From positions 1 through 40,326 of the forward strand of contig CAZKDA010000017.1 of assembly GCA_964551455.1 (NCBI GenBank): DNA of 40,326 nt, in the 5' to 3' direction. Under the pieces are notes generated by a model that was not told the origin of the DNA, ran no database searches, and saw nothing but the letters and a program-made list of their open reading frames with translations. The DNA is from JAHDHW01 sp964551455 (GTDB taxonomy: Bacteria; Bacteroidota; Bacteroidia; Chitinophagales; Saprospiraceae). Position numbers and translations under genes: made by a program. This document shows, piece by piece, positions 8,941 through 17,594 of this stretch; position 1 is the stretch's first letter, and each line of letters opens with the position of its first letter.

Positions 8941-9465
8941 ATGAAAAAATCTATTTTTCTTTTTGCTTTTTTTATTATGATAAACCTGGGCTGTGCACAA
9001 GTGCCGACCGACCGGCCACACTTGGCCGATCCTGAGTTTGATGCTCACATAGCCAGATTACTCAGTTTTTCAATTCCGCTGATCGGCGTTGAAGATCTTC
9101 ATCAAAATAAATCCGATTACATCGTTTTTGATACTCGCGAAGAGGACGAGTTTCGTGTCAGCCACATTGAAGGCGCACAATATCTGGGGTATAAAAATTT
9201 TGATATTTCTCGCCTTGAAAATATCCCAAAAGATTCAAATATCGTGTTGTACTGCTCCGTTGGTTACAGAAGTGAAAAGGTAGGTGAACAGTTGATGGCA
9301 ATGGGCTTTACAAAAGTTTACAACCTTTACGGAAGCATATTTGAATGGGTAAACCGGGGATTTGAAGTCGTGGACAATCGTGGCGAACCAACCCGGAAAA
9401 TTCACACCTACAATTTTGACTGGAGCCAATGGATGGGCAGATCGGGAATGGAAAAAATATGGTGA
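8941..9465 (+). CDS. Rhodanese-like domain lipoprotein
   Basis: 174 aa starting at the ATG at 8941. The N-terminus is a lipoprotein signal (hydrophobic stretch, then NLGC), so the mature protein is probably anchored on the periplasmic face of a membrane. The rhodanese domain (about 45-145) shows FDTREEDEFRVSHIEGAQYLGY and the active-site loop C105-SVGYRS, where the cysteine would carry persulfide sulfur. The C-terminal tail (PTRKIHTYNFDWSQWMG) is outside the domain. It follows moaA by 17 bp. MoaD sulfuration is cytoplasmic, so a direct Moco role for an exported protein is doubtful. Domain call firm, role unknown. Confidence 0.85.
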   Translation: MKKSIFLFAFFIMINLGCAQVPTDRPHLADPEFDAHIARLLSFSIPLIGVEDLHQNKSDYIVFDTREEDEFRVSHIEGAQYLGYKNFDISRLENIPKDSNIVLYCSVGYRSEKVGEQLMAMGFTKVYNLYGSIFEWVNRGFEVVDNRGEPTRKIHTYNFDWSQWMGRSGMEKIW

Positions 9466-9469
9466 AAGA

Positions 9470-10549
9470 TTATTCCTCCATCTGTCGATTGTAAAAAACA
9501 ACGGCCTCTGCTATTTTTTGCGCTGAGCTGTCTTCCGCCAAAGTTTCTTCGATGAGGATAAAATCCAGAAAACTTTTTTGTTTGTCAAAACTTTCGAGAA
9601 AAGACGACATCAGCACCGGCAGCATATTAAACACTTTTCCGCCTTTGCAGAGGCGGTATTCCTTTTTTGTCAAATCCACTTCGGCAAAAAGGATTTCATT
9701 TTTAGTGTTTGCGGGCGACTGGATATTGAGGATCAGCGGGGATTGTAAAAACTCTTTTTCTTCGTAGCCAAACAAGTCCTTGTCGTAAAACGGATAGATC
9801 AGCAGCCGACTCAGGATTTGGTTTTCCGCCAGCAAATCCTGGAGTTTCAGGAGCATACTGTTCATGGTTTCCGCAGGCAGGGAGCCATTTTCCAACAACT
9901 CGTAAGGCAGCCATGAATCAGAAGGCACATCGTAATAATCCATTTTCCCCACCCTGAGTTTATAATCGAATTTTTTATATCCCGGAACAACATATCCTGG
10001 GTAATAAAACTTTTTGCCCTGTTCAATTCCGTATTGAATTTCACAAAGCATGGTATAAATCCCAAGGCTGTGCTGGGCATAATCGGCATCGTACAGCCCC
10101 ATGATACTGGCGATGCTGTCAGAACCGATATCGAAAAAACTGGCTGCTATGAGTTTATCGTTTTCATAAACGCAGACTTCATAAGTGTTGTAAAGGTTAT
10201 CCTCCTCCGTTCCGAAAAGTGATTCTTTGAGCGTATTGGGAATATATCCTTCAAAACGCTCCTTATGGCCTTCGTAAAGTTTTTGTTTTTCTTTGTCAAA
10301 TACAGCTTTCCGGATAATTGTTTTGTAGCGGCTGTTGTTTTTTGTCAGCAGCTTGTTCATTCTTTTTTTAAAGGTGTAATGTTCAAGGGTCAGCCTGATC
10401 CAAACCGTAGAATAAACCTGGTCTTTGAAACACAAAACATGGCAGGTAAAAATCATTTGTCCCATGCGGAACCACCCTCTTGCCAGGTAGCTGTCAAGTT
10501 CTTTTGGCAGTATTGCAATTGGAAAATGTATTTCTGTGAATGTCTTCAT
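9470..10549 (-). CDS. Arginyl-tRNA--protein transferase-like (ATE/Bpt-type, GNAT fold) protein
   Basis: 359 aa from the ATG at 10547-10549; the reading frame extends to a GTG at 10600, but family similarity begins at LPKELDSYLARGWFRMGQMIF, so I use the ATG. The C-terminal motif GLYDADYAQHSLGIYTML followed by YYPGYVVPGYKKFDYKLR closely parallels the acyl-transferase core of arginyl/leucyl-tRNA-protein transferases (YDP...SLGxY...YLGYWI...KMxYK). Those enzymes attach Arg or Leu to protein N-termini as degradation signals. The usual Cys-rich N-terminal region is reduced here. The gene converges on the rhodanese gene with 4 bp between stops. Family-level call good; enzymatic activity not established. 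Confidence 0.65.
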   Translation of the reverse strand: MKTFTEIHFPIAILPKELDSYLARGWFRMGQMIFTCHVLCFKDQVYSTVWIRLTLEHYTFKKRMNKLLTKNNSRYKTIIRKAVFDKEKQKLYEGHKERFEGYIPNTLKESLFGTEEDNLYNTYEVCVYENDKLIAASFFDIGSDSIASIMGLYDADYAQHSLGIYTMLCEIQYGIEQGKKFYYPGYVVPGYKKFDYKLRVGKMDYYDVPSDSWLPYELLENGSLPAETMNSMLLKLQDLLAENQILSRLLIYPFYDKDLFGYEEKEFLQSPLILNIQSPANTKNEILFAEVDLTKKEYRLCKGGKVFNMLPVLMSSFLESFDKQKSFLDFILIEETLAEDSSAQKIAEAVVFYNRQMEE

Positions 10550-10644
10550 GTTTTTATAAAAAAAGAGATAGCTCCGACTTAATTCGGCTCCATTTTTCAC
10601 AAAATAAAAAGAAGACGGAATTTATGAAAAAATAAATGGTCGAA

Positions 10645-11457
10645 TTACCAAATTGAGCAAAGTTCCAGACGAATTTTTTCTTTATAGAAAATTTTGGTTG
10701 TTGCTGCAAAGGATTTGGTGTAATCCGAAACAAAGAAATGATGGGCTTTTCTTTTGCGGTCGTTCAACAGATCGTGTTCCGAAAGTTTGTTTCTTACCTC
10801 TTCAGCGACCACATTCGTTGAATCATAAACTTTTACTTTGCCTGAAAAGAAATTTTCAATGTCCTTCCTGATCAGCGGATAATGCGTACAAGCCAATAAA
10901 AGGGCTTCGATCCCGTCGAACATTTTATCAGACAGATATTTTTCTATAATTGCCAGGCTGATGTTGTCATTGAAATAACCTTCTTCGATTATCGGAACAA
11001 GCAAAGGAGTGGCCATTGAGCTGACTTTTATCCCGGGTTGGGCTTTTCGAAGTTTTGATTTATAGACGCCCGATTGAATGGTTGCTTTCGTGGCGATAAC
11101 CCCTACGTGTTTGTATTGATTTTTTGCAACCGCTTTTACCAAAGGATCCACTACATTTACAAAAAGCGCCTGGTCTTTAAAAAATTCGAGCAGAACGTTG
11201 TAAGCCGCCGATGAAGCCGAATTGCAGGCTATAACGATCATTTTGCAATTTCTTTCCAGGAGGAATTTTACAATTTTCAGGCTGTAATATCTTATTGCAT
11301 CGGCAGATTTGTCGCCATAAGGAAGGTGGATGGTATCTCCGAAATAGATGATTTCCTCTTCCGGCAGATGCCTAATAATAGCATTGGCGACCGTAAGGCC
11401 GCCAATGCCGGAGTCGAAAACTCCAATGGGTTGATGTCTTTTATGCTTTTTAATCAA
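10645..11457 (-). CDS. murI: Glutamate racemase
   Basis: 270 aa cytoplasmic cofactor-independent racemase making D-glutamate for peptidoglycan. Conserved elements: IGVFDSGIGGLTV at residues 11-23, YFGDTIHLPYG, catalytic C78 in IACNSASS, and catalytic C190 in LLACTHYPLI. There is no ATG in frame near the start: the best start is TTG at 11455-11457, just after the upstream skp stop, and a small hairpin (11461-11476) sits across that junction. It is the last gene of a minus-strand skp-skp-murI operon, a gene order common in Bacteroidota and tying wall precursor supply to outer-membrane protein chaperones. Confidence 0.92.
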   Translation of the reverse strand: MIKKHKRHQPIGVFDSGIGGLTVANAIIRHLPEEEIIYFGDTIHLPYGDKSADAIRYYSLKIVKFLLERNCKMIVIACNSASSAAYNVLLEFFKDQALFVNVVDPLVKAVAKNQYKHVGVIATKATIQSGVYKSKLRKAQPGIKVSSMATPLLVPIIEEGYFNDNISLAIIEKYLSDKMFDGIEALLLACTHYPLIRKDIENFFSGKVKVYDSTNVVAEEVRNKLSEHDLLNDRKRKAHHFFVSDYTKSFAATTKIFYKEKIRLELCSIW

Positions 11458-11460
11458 AAT

Positions 11461-11476
11461 GTATCTTTTTAGATAC
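11461..11476. repeat. 6-bp hairpin at the skp/murI junction
   Basis: GTATCT, TTTT, AGATAC: a perfect 6-bp stem with a 4-nt loop. It overlaps the skp stop codon (11469-11471) and lies 3 nt before the TTG proposed as the murI start. It may influence translational coupling between the genes; the stem is short and AT-rich, so chance is possible. Confidence 0.35.
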
Positions 11477-11981
11477 CCAGCTTCGATTTTACCAGTTCGC
11501 TTACATCAGCGCTATCATCTGCATAAAGCAATATGGAAGTGCTGGCATCGAAAATCATTGAATACCCTCCTTCTTCTGCTACACTTTTGATCGCTGCATT
11601 GACCTTGTCGTAAATGGGCTTGAGCAATTCTTCTCTTTTTTCCATAACTTTTTGCTGCATCTCCTGCTCGTACTTCAGTATTTCTGATTGCCGCGCCTCC
11701 AACTTCTTGACTTCGTCCTCCTGTTGTTTTGGCGATAATTCGCCGGCTGCGACTTTCTGCTGGACAGCCACGTAATCCTGTTCTAACAACTTGACCATCC
11801 CTTCTCCTTTTTCCATCAATTTTTTCTGAAGTGTTTCCAGGTTAGAATCCGCAGCTTTGACATCCGGCATCCCAGAAAGTATGGCTGCTGAATGGACATA
11901 ACCAAATTTTTGCGCTTGTATGGTAGCTGTAATGCTAAGAAAAGCAATTAACAAAAAACTGATCTTACAAATCTTTTTCAT
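11469..11981 (-). CDS. OmpH/Skp family periplasmic chaperone
   Basis: 170 aa with a signal peptide ending at IQAQ. The mature part is a long amphipathic helix pair rich in Gln/Glu/Lys (about 45-125), followed by a compact beta segment (KPIYDKVNAAIKSVAEEGGYSMIFD), the normal Skp layout. Skp binds unfolded outer-membrane proteins in the periplasm and hands them to BamA. It is the second of two adjacent skp genes, 86 bp after the first, and is followed directly by murI. In many Bacteroidota bamA lies just upstream of such a pair; here it does not. Confidence 0.9.
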   Translation of the reverse strand: MKKICKISFLLIAFLSITATIQAQKFGYVHSAAILSGMPDVKAADSNLETLQKKLMEKGEGMVKLLEQDYVAVQQKVAAGELSPKQQEDEVKKLEARQSEILKYEQEMQQKVMEKREELLKPIYDKVNAAIKSVAEEGGYSMIFDASTSILLYADDSADVSELVKSKLGI

Positions 11982-12067
11982 GTTGGATTAATTATAGTTT
12001 TTCAAAATTGGTTGGCAAAAATACTGCTTTTCCATCAATTTTTATGGAGAAAAACAAAGCTGGGTAT

Positions 12068-12604
12068 TTACTGCATTTCTTTCAATACGTCTTCAGTCTT
12101 ATCGTATCGTGGGCTACTGAATATCATTCCCGAAGCTGCTCCTTTATCGAAGATAAAATCAAAGCCTTTTTCATTAGCGAATTTTTCAATGGCGGAATAC
12201 ACCTTTTCCTGTATGGGAGCAACCAACTCCTGGCGTTTTTTGAACAAAGCTCCTTCGGGTCCGAATTTATCCTTTTGCATATCTCTTACTTGCTTTTCTT
12301 TTGCCATGATCTCTTCTTCCTTTTGCCTTCGCACCTCGTCACTTAAAAGTACCTGCTCTGCCTGATAACGGTTGTACATTCCTTTGATCTGGTCATATTC
12401 TTCGGCAATTTCCCTCCTCCATTTGGTCGCCAGATCGTCAATTTGCTTTTGAGCGCTTTTGTATTCATTCATGCTGTTGAGTATCTTTTCCACATCGACG
12501 TAGGCTATTTTCTGAGCCTCTGCGATAGTTGAAGTAATCGCAGCGAGTAAAATAATGAAAAGCGCTTTTTTTGTTGTGTTCTTAATCTTTGAGGTATTCA
12601 TCAT
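12068..12604 (-). CDS. OmpH/Skp family periplasmic chaperone (first of two)
   Basis: 178 aa with a signal peptide (about residues 13-30, ending AEAQ). Mature region: KIAYVDVEKILNSMNEYKSAQ, long coiled-coil arms (about 55-120) with repeated Lys/Glu/Gln, then LVAPIQEKVYSAIEKFANEKGFDFIFD, the standard OmpH end, plus an extra C-terminal tail (SPRYDKTEDVLKEMQ). It has two adjacent ATG codons; either could start. First gene of the minus-strand skp-skp-murI operon. The two Skp copies differ clearly in sequence, so they may serve different clients or form mixed trimers. Confidence 0.9.
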   Translation of the reverse strand: MMNTSKIKNTTKKALFIILLAAITSTIAEAQKIAYVDVEKILNSMNEYKSAQKQIDDLATKWRREIAEEYDQIKGMYNRYQAEQVLLSDEVRRQKEEEIMAKEKQVRDMQKDKFGPEGALFKKRQELVAPIQEKVYSAIEKFANEKGFDFIFDKGAASGMIFSSPRYDKTEDVLKEMQ

Positions 12605-12908
12605 CTTGTTAGTTTTATTTTTTTAATAATGATTTCAATAATACTTAAATAGCTTTCGAGCAATCCATACTATAAGCGAATTAGTTATCCCTCCCGTTTC
12701 TGTTTACTATGCCATTTAACTTATGTTTAACTGGCTGGTTAAAGTTATTAACGACGCTACTGTCTGATAATTTTGAGAAGGCAAAACACTAAACCTGTGT
12801 AAACTTCACAAATGTAAAAAAACGATATTTTAAAACGATACCTTGAGTGATTTTTACAGATATTTGTTCTTTCTAATAATCTGATTTCGCAATTAGTTAA
12901 TCCTGTAA
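12605..12908. other. 304-bp intergenic region between divergent skp and hutH
   Basis: AT-rich, no ORF of note. It must carry the promoters of both flanking units. The clearest candidate is a minus-strand TACATTTG (12809-12816, TAnnTTTG), which would give the skp operon a leader of about 200 nt. On the plus strand GATATTTG at 12859-12866 matches 7 of 8 and lies 42 bp before hutH. Neither has a well-spaced -33 element. I see no riboswitch or RNA gene. Confidence 0.4.
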
Positions 12909-14399
12909 ATGGAAACCATTCATTACATCACTAAAGATTTTTTAACCCTGGAGCAATTGGAAAAGATTGTTTCCAATAAAGTTAAGATCGGCCTTTCCGG
13001 TGAAAGTATTTCACGAATCAGCCATTGCCGAAATTATCTGGACAAAAAGATCACTCAATCCAAATCATTATTCTACGGTATAAACACCGGCTTTGGATCG
13101 CTTTGCAATATCAAAATTTCTGATGATGAGATCGAAAAACTGCAGATCCGGCTGGTTGTATCACACGCTTGCGGAGTAGGCGATGAAGTCCCTTTGGATA
13201 TTGTCAAAATGATGATACTCCTGAAAATACAAAGCCTGGCTTATGGGTTTTCGGGTATCCGGCTTGAAACCGTTCAGCGGCTGATCGATTTTTATAATCA
13301 CGACATCATTCCCCTGGTTTATCAGCAAGGATCGCTTGGAGCATCGGGAGATCTGGCTCCTTTGGCGCACCTTTCCCTTCCATTGATCGGTTTAGGGCAA
13401 GTATATTTCAATGGTGAAAAAACAGAAGCGGAACAGGTTCTTAAAAAATTCAACTGGGAGCCGCTGCACCTGCACTCTAAAGAGGGTTTAGCTTTGTTGA
13501 ATGGAACCCAGTTTTCCGCTGCTTATCTGGCGTGGTGCTTAATGGAATCAAAACGTTTGTTGCAGTTGGCCAATCTAACCACAGCACTTTCCATCGATGC
13601 TTTTGACGGCAGCCTCGATCCTTTTGATGAACGACTCCACCGAATTCGTCCTCATTCCGGTCAACAAGATGTTGCGGCCTTTATCAGGAATATTTTGCAA
13701 CACAGCAAACTTGCCAATTCGGCAAAGGAATACGTTCAGGATCCATATTCTTTCAGGTGTGTGCCTCAGGTGCATGGCGCCAGCGCTGATGCTTTAAAAT
13801 ATGCGGAGCAGGTTTTATTGACCGAAATAAATGCAGTCACGGACAACCCCAACATATTCCCGAATGATGACGCGATTTTGTCGGGTGGCAATTTCCATGC
13901 ACAGCCATTGGCCCTGGCTTTGGATTTTTTGGCGATAGCTGTCGCCGAATTGGGCAGCATTTCCGAACGACGAACCTATCAGCTTATTTCGGGAAGCAGG
14001 GGACTGCCTGCTTTTCTCAGCCCGGATGCCGGTTTGAATTCGGGGCTGATGATCCCCCAATATACCGCTGCGTCGATCGTCAGCCAAAATAAACAACTTT
14101 GTACTCCGGCTTCTGTAGATTCTATCGTTTCGAGCAACGGACAGGAAGATCACGTAAGCATGGCCGCGAATGCTGCAACAAAGGCTTATCTGGTAGTCCG
14201 AAACCTCGAAAAGGTGCTCGCCATTGAATTTATGACCGCCGCTCAGGCGCTGGAATTCAGGAGGCCGTTAAAGTCTTCCGAATTTGTTGAAAATATTATC
14301 ACCCGGTACAGGCGCATTGTAAAACCACTGGCAGACGACCGCTACCTAAGCCCGGACATTCACGCTACGATCGACTTTTTAAAAACTGTAAAATTGTAA
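12909..14399 (+). CDS. hutH: Histidine ammonia-lyase
   Basis: 496 aa, normal length. The MIO cofactor triad is A145-S146-G147 in GSLGASGDLAPLAHLSLPLIG. Two features argue for histidine rather than tyrosine or phenylalanine as substrate: Ser-His in LVVSHACGVG (aromatic lyases have other pairs there) and Glu in NGQEDHVSMAANA, where PAL/TAL usually have Gln. The enzyme converts L-histidine to urocanate and ammonia in the cytoplasm. hutU, hutI and hutG are not in the window, so any degradation pathway must be encoded elsewhere. Its stop abuts the stop of the convergent MscS gene with no intervening base. Confidence 0.9.
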   Translation: METIHYITKDFLTLEQLEKIVSNKVKIGLSGESISRISHCRNYLDKKITQSKSLFYGINTGFGSLCNIKISDDEIEKLQIRLVVSHACGVGDEVPLDIVKMMILLKIQSLAYGFSGIRLETVQRLIDFYNHDIIPLVYQQGSLGASGDLAPLAHLSLPLIGLGQVYFNGEKTEAEQVLKKFNWEPLHLHSKEGLALLNGTQFSAAYLAWCLMESKRLLQLANLTTALSIDAFDGSLDPFDERLHRIRPHSGQQDVAAFIRNILQHSKLANSAKEYVQDPYSFRCVPQVHGASADALKYAEQVLLTEINAVTDNPNIFPNDDAILSGGNFHAQPLALALDFLAIAVAELGSISERRTYQLISGSRGLPAFLSPDAGLNSGLMIPQYTAASIVSQNKQLCTPASVDSIVSSNGQEDHVSMAANAATKAYLVVRNLEKVLAIEFMTAAQALEFRRPLKSSEFVENIITRYRRIVKPLADDRYLSPDIHATIDFLKTVKL

Positions 14400-15728
14400 T
14401 TATTCCTGTTTGTTTTTAAACCAGATATCTCTTTGCGGAAATGGAATATGGATATTGTTTTCACGAAAAAGCCTGTCAATTTCAAACCGGATGTCGCTTT
14501 GAACATCTTCAATTGCCATTAACTGTTTGCTCCAAAAATGAAGTTCGAAATTCAAAGCATATTCACCATAGCCCGTAAACCTGACAAATGGAGCTGGCTG
14601 TTTTAGTGATTTTGAATGTGTTTTAGCTGCTTCAATCAACAATTTTTTTACTGTTTGGGTATTCGTTCCATAAGCCACCTTCACTGCGATAAAAAACCTG
14701 ATTTTTTTATCAGAATGGCTCCAATTAATTACATTAGAAGTAACCAGTTTGGAATTGGGTACGATAACCCAAATGTTTTCACGACTATTCACGATGGAAG
14801 CGCGAAGCCCTATTTTTTTTACAGTACCGATCAATCCGTCAATTTCAACCACGTCTTCAATCTCAACACTTCTTTCAAAGAGCAGTAAAATCCCCGACAA
14901 CAAGTCGTTAAATGTTTGTTGTAAACCCAACCCTATGCCAACCAAAAGCGCAGCCAAACCACCCCAAATGACAGTCATCCGTACTCCCAGATTGTCAACA
15001 ATAATAAATATGGCAAAAAGAAAAACGATGTATTTTATCAACTGATTGATCGCATATACCGACCCTGCGTTTACACTGTCTCTACGATAAAAATAATGCA
15101 AAACGATTTGAGTGGTGATCCAGACTATCATTTGCGCTACCAAAATGATCAGCACCGCACCAAGTATTTTTGAGAAGGTTAATTCGAATTCGCTATAAGA
15201 AAAGATCGTATAACTAAAGTCAAATCCTTCTAAAAAAATGATGATCACAAAAATAGCCAATACATATTTTACAGTTCGATTTGCAGATTTTTCCGGAGTT
15301 GAAATCAAGAGTTTTCCAGCAGCAATTTCCGAATCATGCCGCTTGTAAAAATTGTGGATCAGCGTACTCGAGATAACCCAATCCAGTATTCGCGCAAGCT
15401 GTATGATAAGCAAACCATTGACAAGTGTAATGACTGAAAAAGAAAAGTTTATATTTTCGTACAACACGTAATCCAAATCAAATCCCCAGATTATTGCAAG
15501 CAAAATTAACAGAAAAAAGAAAGCACGGATCCGTCTTTTGATACTTCCTCTCTTTTGTGACTTGAGGGTTTCTTCATCAAAATATCTCGGTAGCAGAAAT
15601 TTGAACAAAGCCCAGTTTAAAACAAATATTCCCGCAACTGCCAAAATACCACTGACAACGTGGATGACCATGAATTCTCTTTCACCAATTGTGAATAATA
15701 CCTGTTTCAGGAGCGAATTAAAATCCAT
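14400..15728 (-). CDS. MscS-family mechanosensitive ion channel
   Basis: 442-aa inner-membrane protein with about six hydrophobic segments (about 20-46, 66-83, 95-120, 152-170, 185-211, 230-250) and the pore helix at about 252-284 (GGLAALLVGIGLGLQ then QTFNDLLSGILLLFER). The cytoplasmic beta domain follows with GLIGTVKKIGLRASIV and VPNSKLV, the MscS signature, then the alpha/beta vestibule domain ending FPQRDIWF. It is longer than E. coli MscS because of the extra N-terminal helices, as in the larger MscS homologues. Role: release of osmolytes on hypo-osmotic shock. Convergent with hutH, zero spacing. Confidence 0.9.
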   Translation of the reverse strand: MDFNSLLKQVLFTIGEREFMVIHVVSGILAVAGIFVLNWALFKFLLPRYFDEETLKSQKRGSIKRRIRAFFFLLILLAIIWGFDLDYVLYENINFSFSVITLVNGLLIIQLARILDWVISSTLIHNFYKRHDSEIAAGKLLISTPEKSANRTVKYVLAIFVIIIFLEGFDFSYTIFSYSEFELTFSKILGAVLIILVAQMIVWITTQIVLHYFYRRDSVNAGSVYAINQLIKYIVFLFAIFIIVDNLGVRMTVIWGGLAALLVGIGLGLQQTFNDLLSGILLLFERSVEIEDVVEIDGLIGTVKKIGLRASIVNSRENIWVIVPNSKLVTSNVINWSHSDKKIRFFIAVKVAYGTNTQTVKKLLIEAAKTHSKSLKQPAPFVRFTGYGEYALNFELHFWSKQLMAIEDVQSDIRFEIDRLFRENNIHIPFPQRDIWFKNKQE

Positions 15729-15808
15729 TGCGAGAAAAATTGATTTTATAGATAAAAATAAAAGTAGCTAATTTTAGCGCAAATTACCTATCACACAAAT
15801 ATCCATTT

Positions 15809-17431
15809 ATGAAATTTACCGGCAATATTATCGATATCGAATCTAAAAACATTTATCACGGAACAATCGAGGTTGAAAATGGAAAAATTTCCAATATCGC
15901 AGCATTTGAAGGTAAGGGCGAACATTTCATTCTTCCCGGCTTTGTCGATGCGCATGTGCATATCGAAAGTTCAATGCTCGTGCCTTCCGAATTTGCCAGG
16001 CTTGCAGTGGTACACGGCACGGTTGCAACCGTATCGGATCCCCATGAAATTGCCAATGTTATGGGCGTTGAAGGAGTGTACTATATGATCGAAAACGGGA
16101 AAAAAGTTCCTTTGAAATTTAACTTTGGTGCGCCATCGTGTGTTCCCGCCACGTCATTTGAAACAGCAGGTGCAGAGATCGGCGTTGAGGATATTGAAAC
16201 CCTTCTCGCCAACCCTGATATTCTTTACCTCGCAGAAATGATGAATTATCCCGGGGTTATATTTGAAGACCCCGAAATCATAGCCAAAATAAAAGCTGCT
16301 CAACGTGTTGGCAAACCAATCGACGGCCACGCGCCCGGCCTTCGCGGCAAAGATGCAGCGAAGTATGTCGCCGCCGGAATCACTACTGACCACGAATGTT
16401 TTTCTTTTGAAGAAGCATCAGAAAAACTTTCCCTCGGCATGAAGATCATGATCCGGGAGGGTAGCGCAGCAAAAAACTTCGAGGCATTGATCGGCTTGTT
16501 GCCTCATCATGCAAAAAACATGATGTTTTGTTCTGACGACAAACATCCCGACGATCTCATTCTCGGCCACATCAATCAACTGGTTGTGCGTGCTTTGCGC
16601 AAAGGCTGCGACCTGTTCGACGTTTTGCTGGCTGCATGTATCAATCCGGTTCGACATTACGGGCTCAATGTGGGCACTTTGAGAAAGGGCGACCCAGCGG
16701 ATTTTATCGTCGTGAAAGATTTGAAAAGTTTCGAGGTGCTGGAAACATACATTGACGGAATTTTGGTGGCCAAAAACGGTGAAACGAAAATCGAAAGAGT
16801 AGCCGTCCCGGCAATCAACAATTTTCACACAGATATTAAAAGCCCGGAAGAATTTCACATTCCCGCTGCTACGGATAATATAAATGTGATCGAAGCCATC
16901 AACGGCGAAATCGTCACTCGTTCGTTTACGGCACCTGCAACGGTGATTGATGGCAAAGCCGTTTCAAATATTGAAAAAGACATTCTGAAACTGGCCGTTG
17001 TAAACCGGTATCAAAACAAGCCGCCGGCCATTGCATTTATCAATAATTTTAAGCTCAAAACAGGAGCTATCGCCTCTTGTGTAGGACACGATTCCCACAA
17101 CATCATTGCCGTCGGAGTTGATGATGATTCCTTATGCAGAGCTGTGAATCTGGTCATCAAAAACAAAGGTGGGATTTCGGCGGTTTCAACTGATAATGAA
17201 ATGGTTTTGCCGCTTCCGGTAGCAGGGATCATGACGAATGAAGATGGTTTCAAAACCGCTGAAAATTATTCCAAAATTGATACCTTTGTCAAAGATCAAT
17301 TGGGCAGCGCCCTCACTGCACCCTTTATGACCCTGTCCTTTATGGCGCTCCTTGTTATCCCGCAACTCAAGCTCAGTGACAAAGGGCTTTTCGACGGGAA
17401 AAATTTTAACTTTACCGATTTGTTTATTTAG
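15809..17431 (+). CDS. ade: Adenine deaminase
   Basis: 540 aa. Adenine deaminase makes hypoxanthine and ammonia from adenine for purine salvage, using a binuclear metal centre of the amidohydrolase family. Evidence: LPGFVDAHVHIESSM with H49-x-H51, TVATVSDPHEIANVMG, GHAPGLRGKDAAKYVAAGITTDHE, the CSDDKHPDDL catalytic region, and the C-terminal ade-specific domain ending in LSFMALLVIPQLKLSDKGLFD. Length and motif order match bacterial Ade closely. It is divergent from the MscS gene with an 80-bp gap, and monocistronic by position. Confidence 0.94.
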   Translation: MKFTGNIIDIESKNIYHGTIEVENGKISNIAAFEGKGEHFILPGFVDAHVHIESSMLVPSEFARLAVVHGTVATVSDPHEIANVMGVEGVYYMIENGKKVPLKFNFGAPSCVPATSFETAGAEIGVEDIETLLANPDILYLAEMMNYPGVIFEDPEIIAKIKAAQRVGKPIDGHAPGLRGKDAAKYVAAGITTDHECFSFEEASEKLSLGMKIMIREGSAAKNFEALIGLLPHHAKNMMFCSDDKHPDDLILGHINQLVVRALRKGCDLFDVLLAACINPVRHYGLNVGTLRKGDPADFIVVKDLKSFEVLETYIDGILVAKNGETKIERVAVPAINNFHTDIKSPEEFHIPAATDNINVIEAINGEIVTRSFTAPATVIDGKAVSNIEKDILKLAVVNRYQNKPPAIAFINNFKLKTGAIASCVGHDSHNIIAVGVDDDSLCRAVNLVIKNKGGISAVSTDNEMVLPLPVAGIMTNEDGFKTAENYSKIDTFVKDQLGSALTAPFMTLSFMALLVIPQLKLSDKGLFDGKNFNFTDLFI

Positions 17432-17511
17432 GGAATGAATACCTAACTTTATTTTCTATCGTCAGTCACATTTTTTTGAACTTCTTGTTACAAGCTATCG
17501 TACCTTTAAAT

Positions 17512-17519
17512 TATCTTTG
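17512..17519 (+). promoter_or_regulatory. Candidate -7 box TATCTTTG for the PD40/OmpA gene
   Basis: Exact TAnnTTTG match 75 bp before the ATG at 17595. A TTG at 17485-17487 is the nearest -33 candidate, but its 24-bp spacing is longer than usual. Confidence 0.35.
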
Positions 17520-17594
17520 TATAGAAATTTTTATAATAATTTCATTTTTCACATACCGTTTTTATATATTCTGTTTTAACAAAACTTATTGCCT

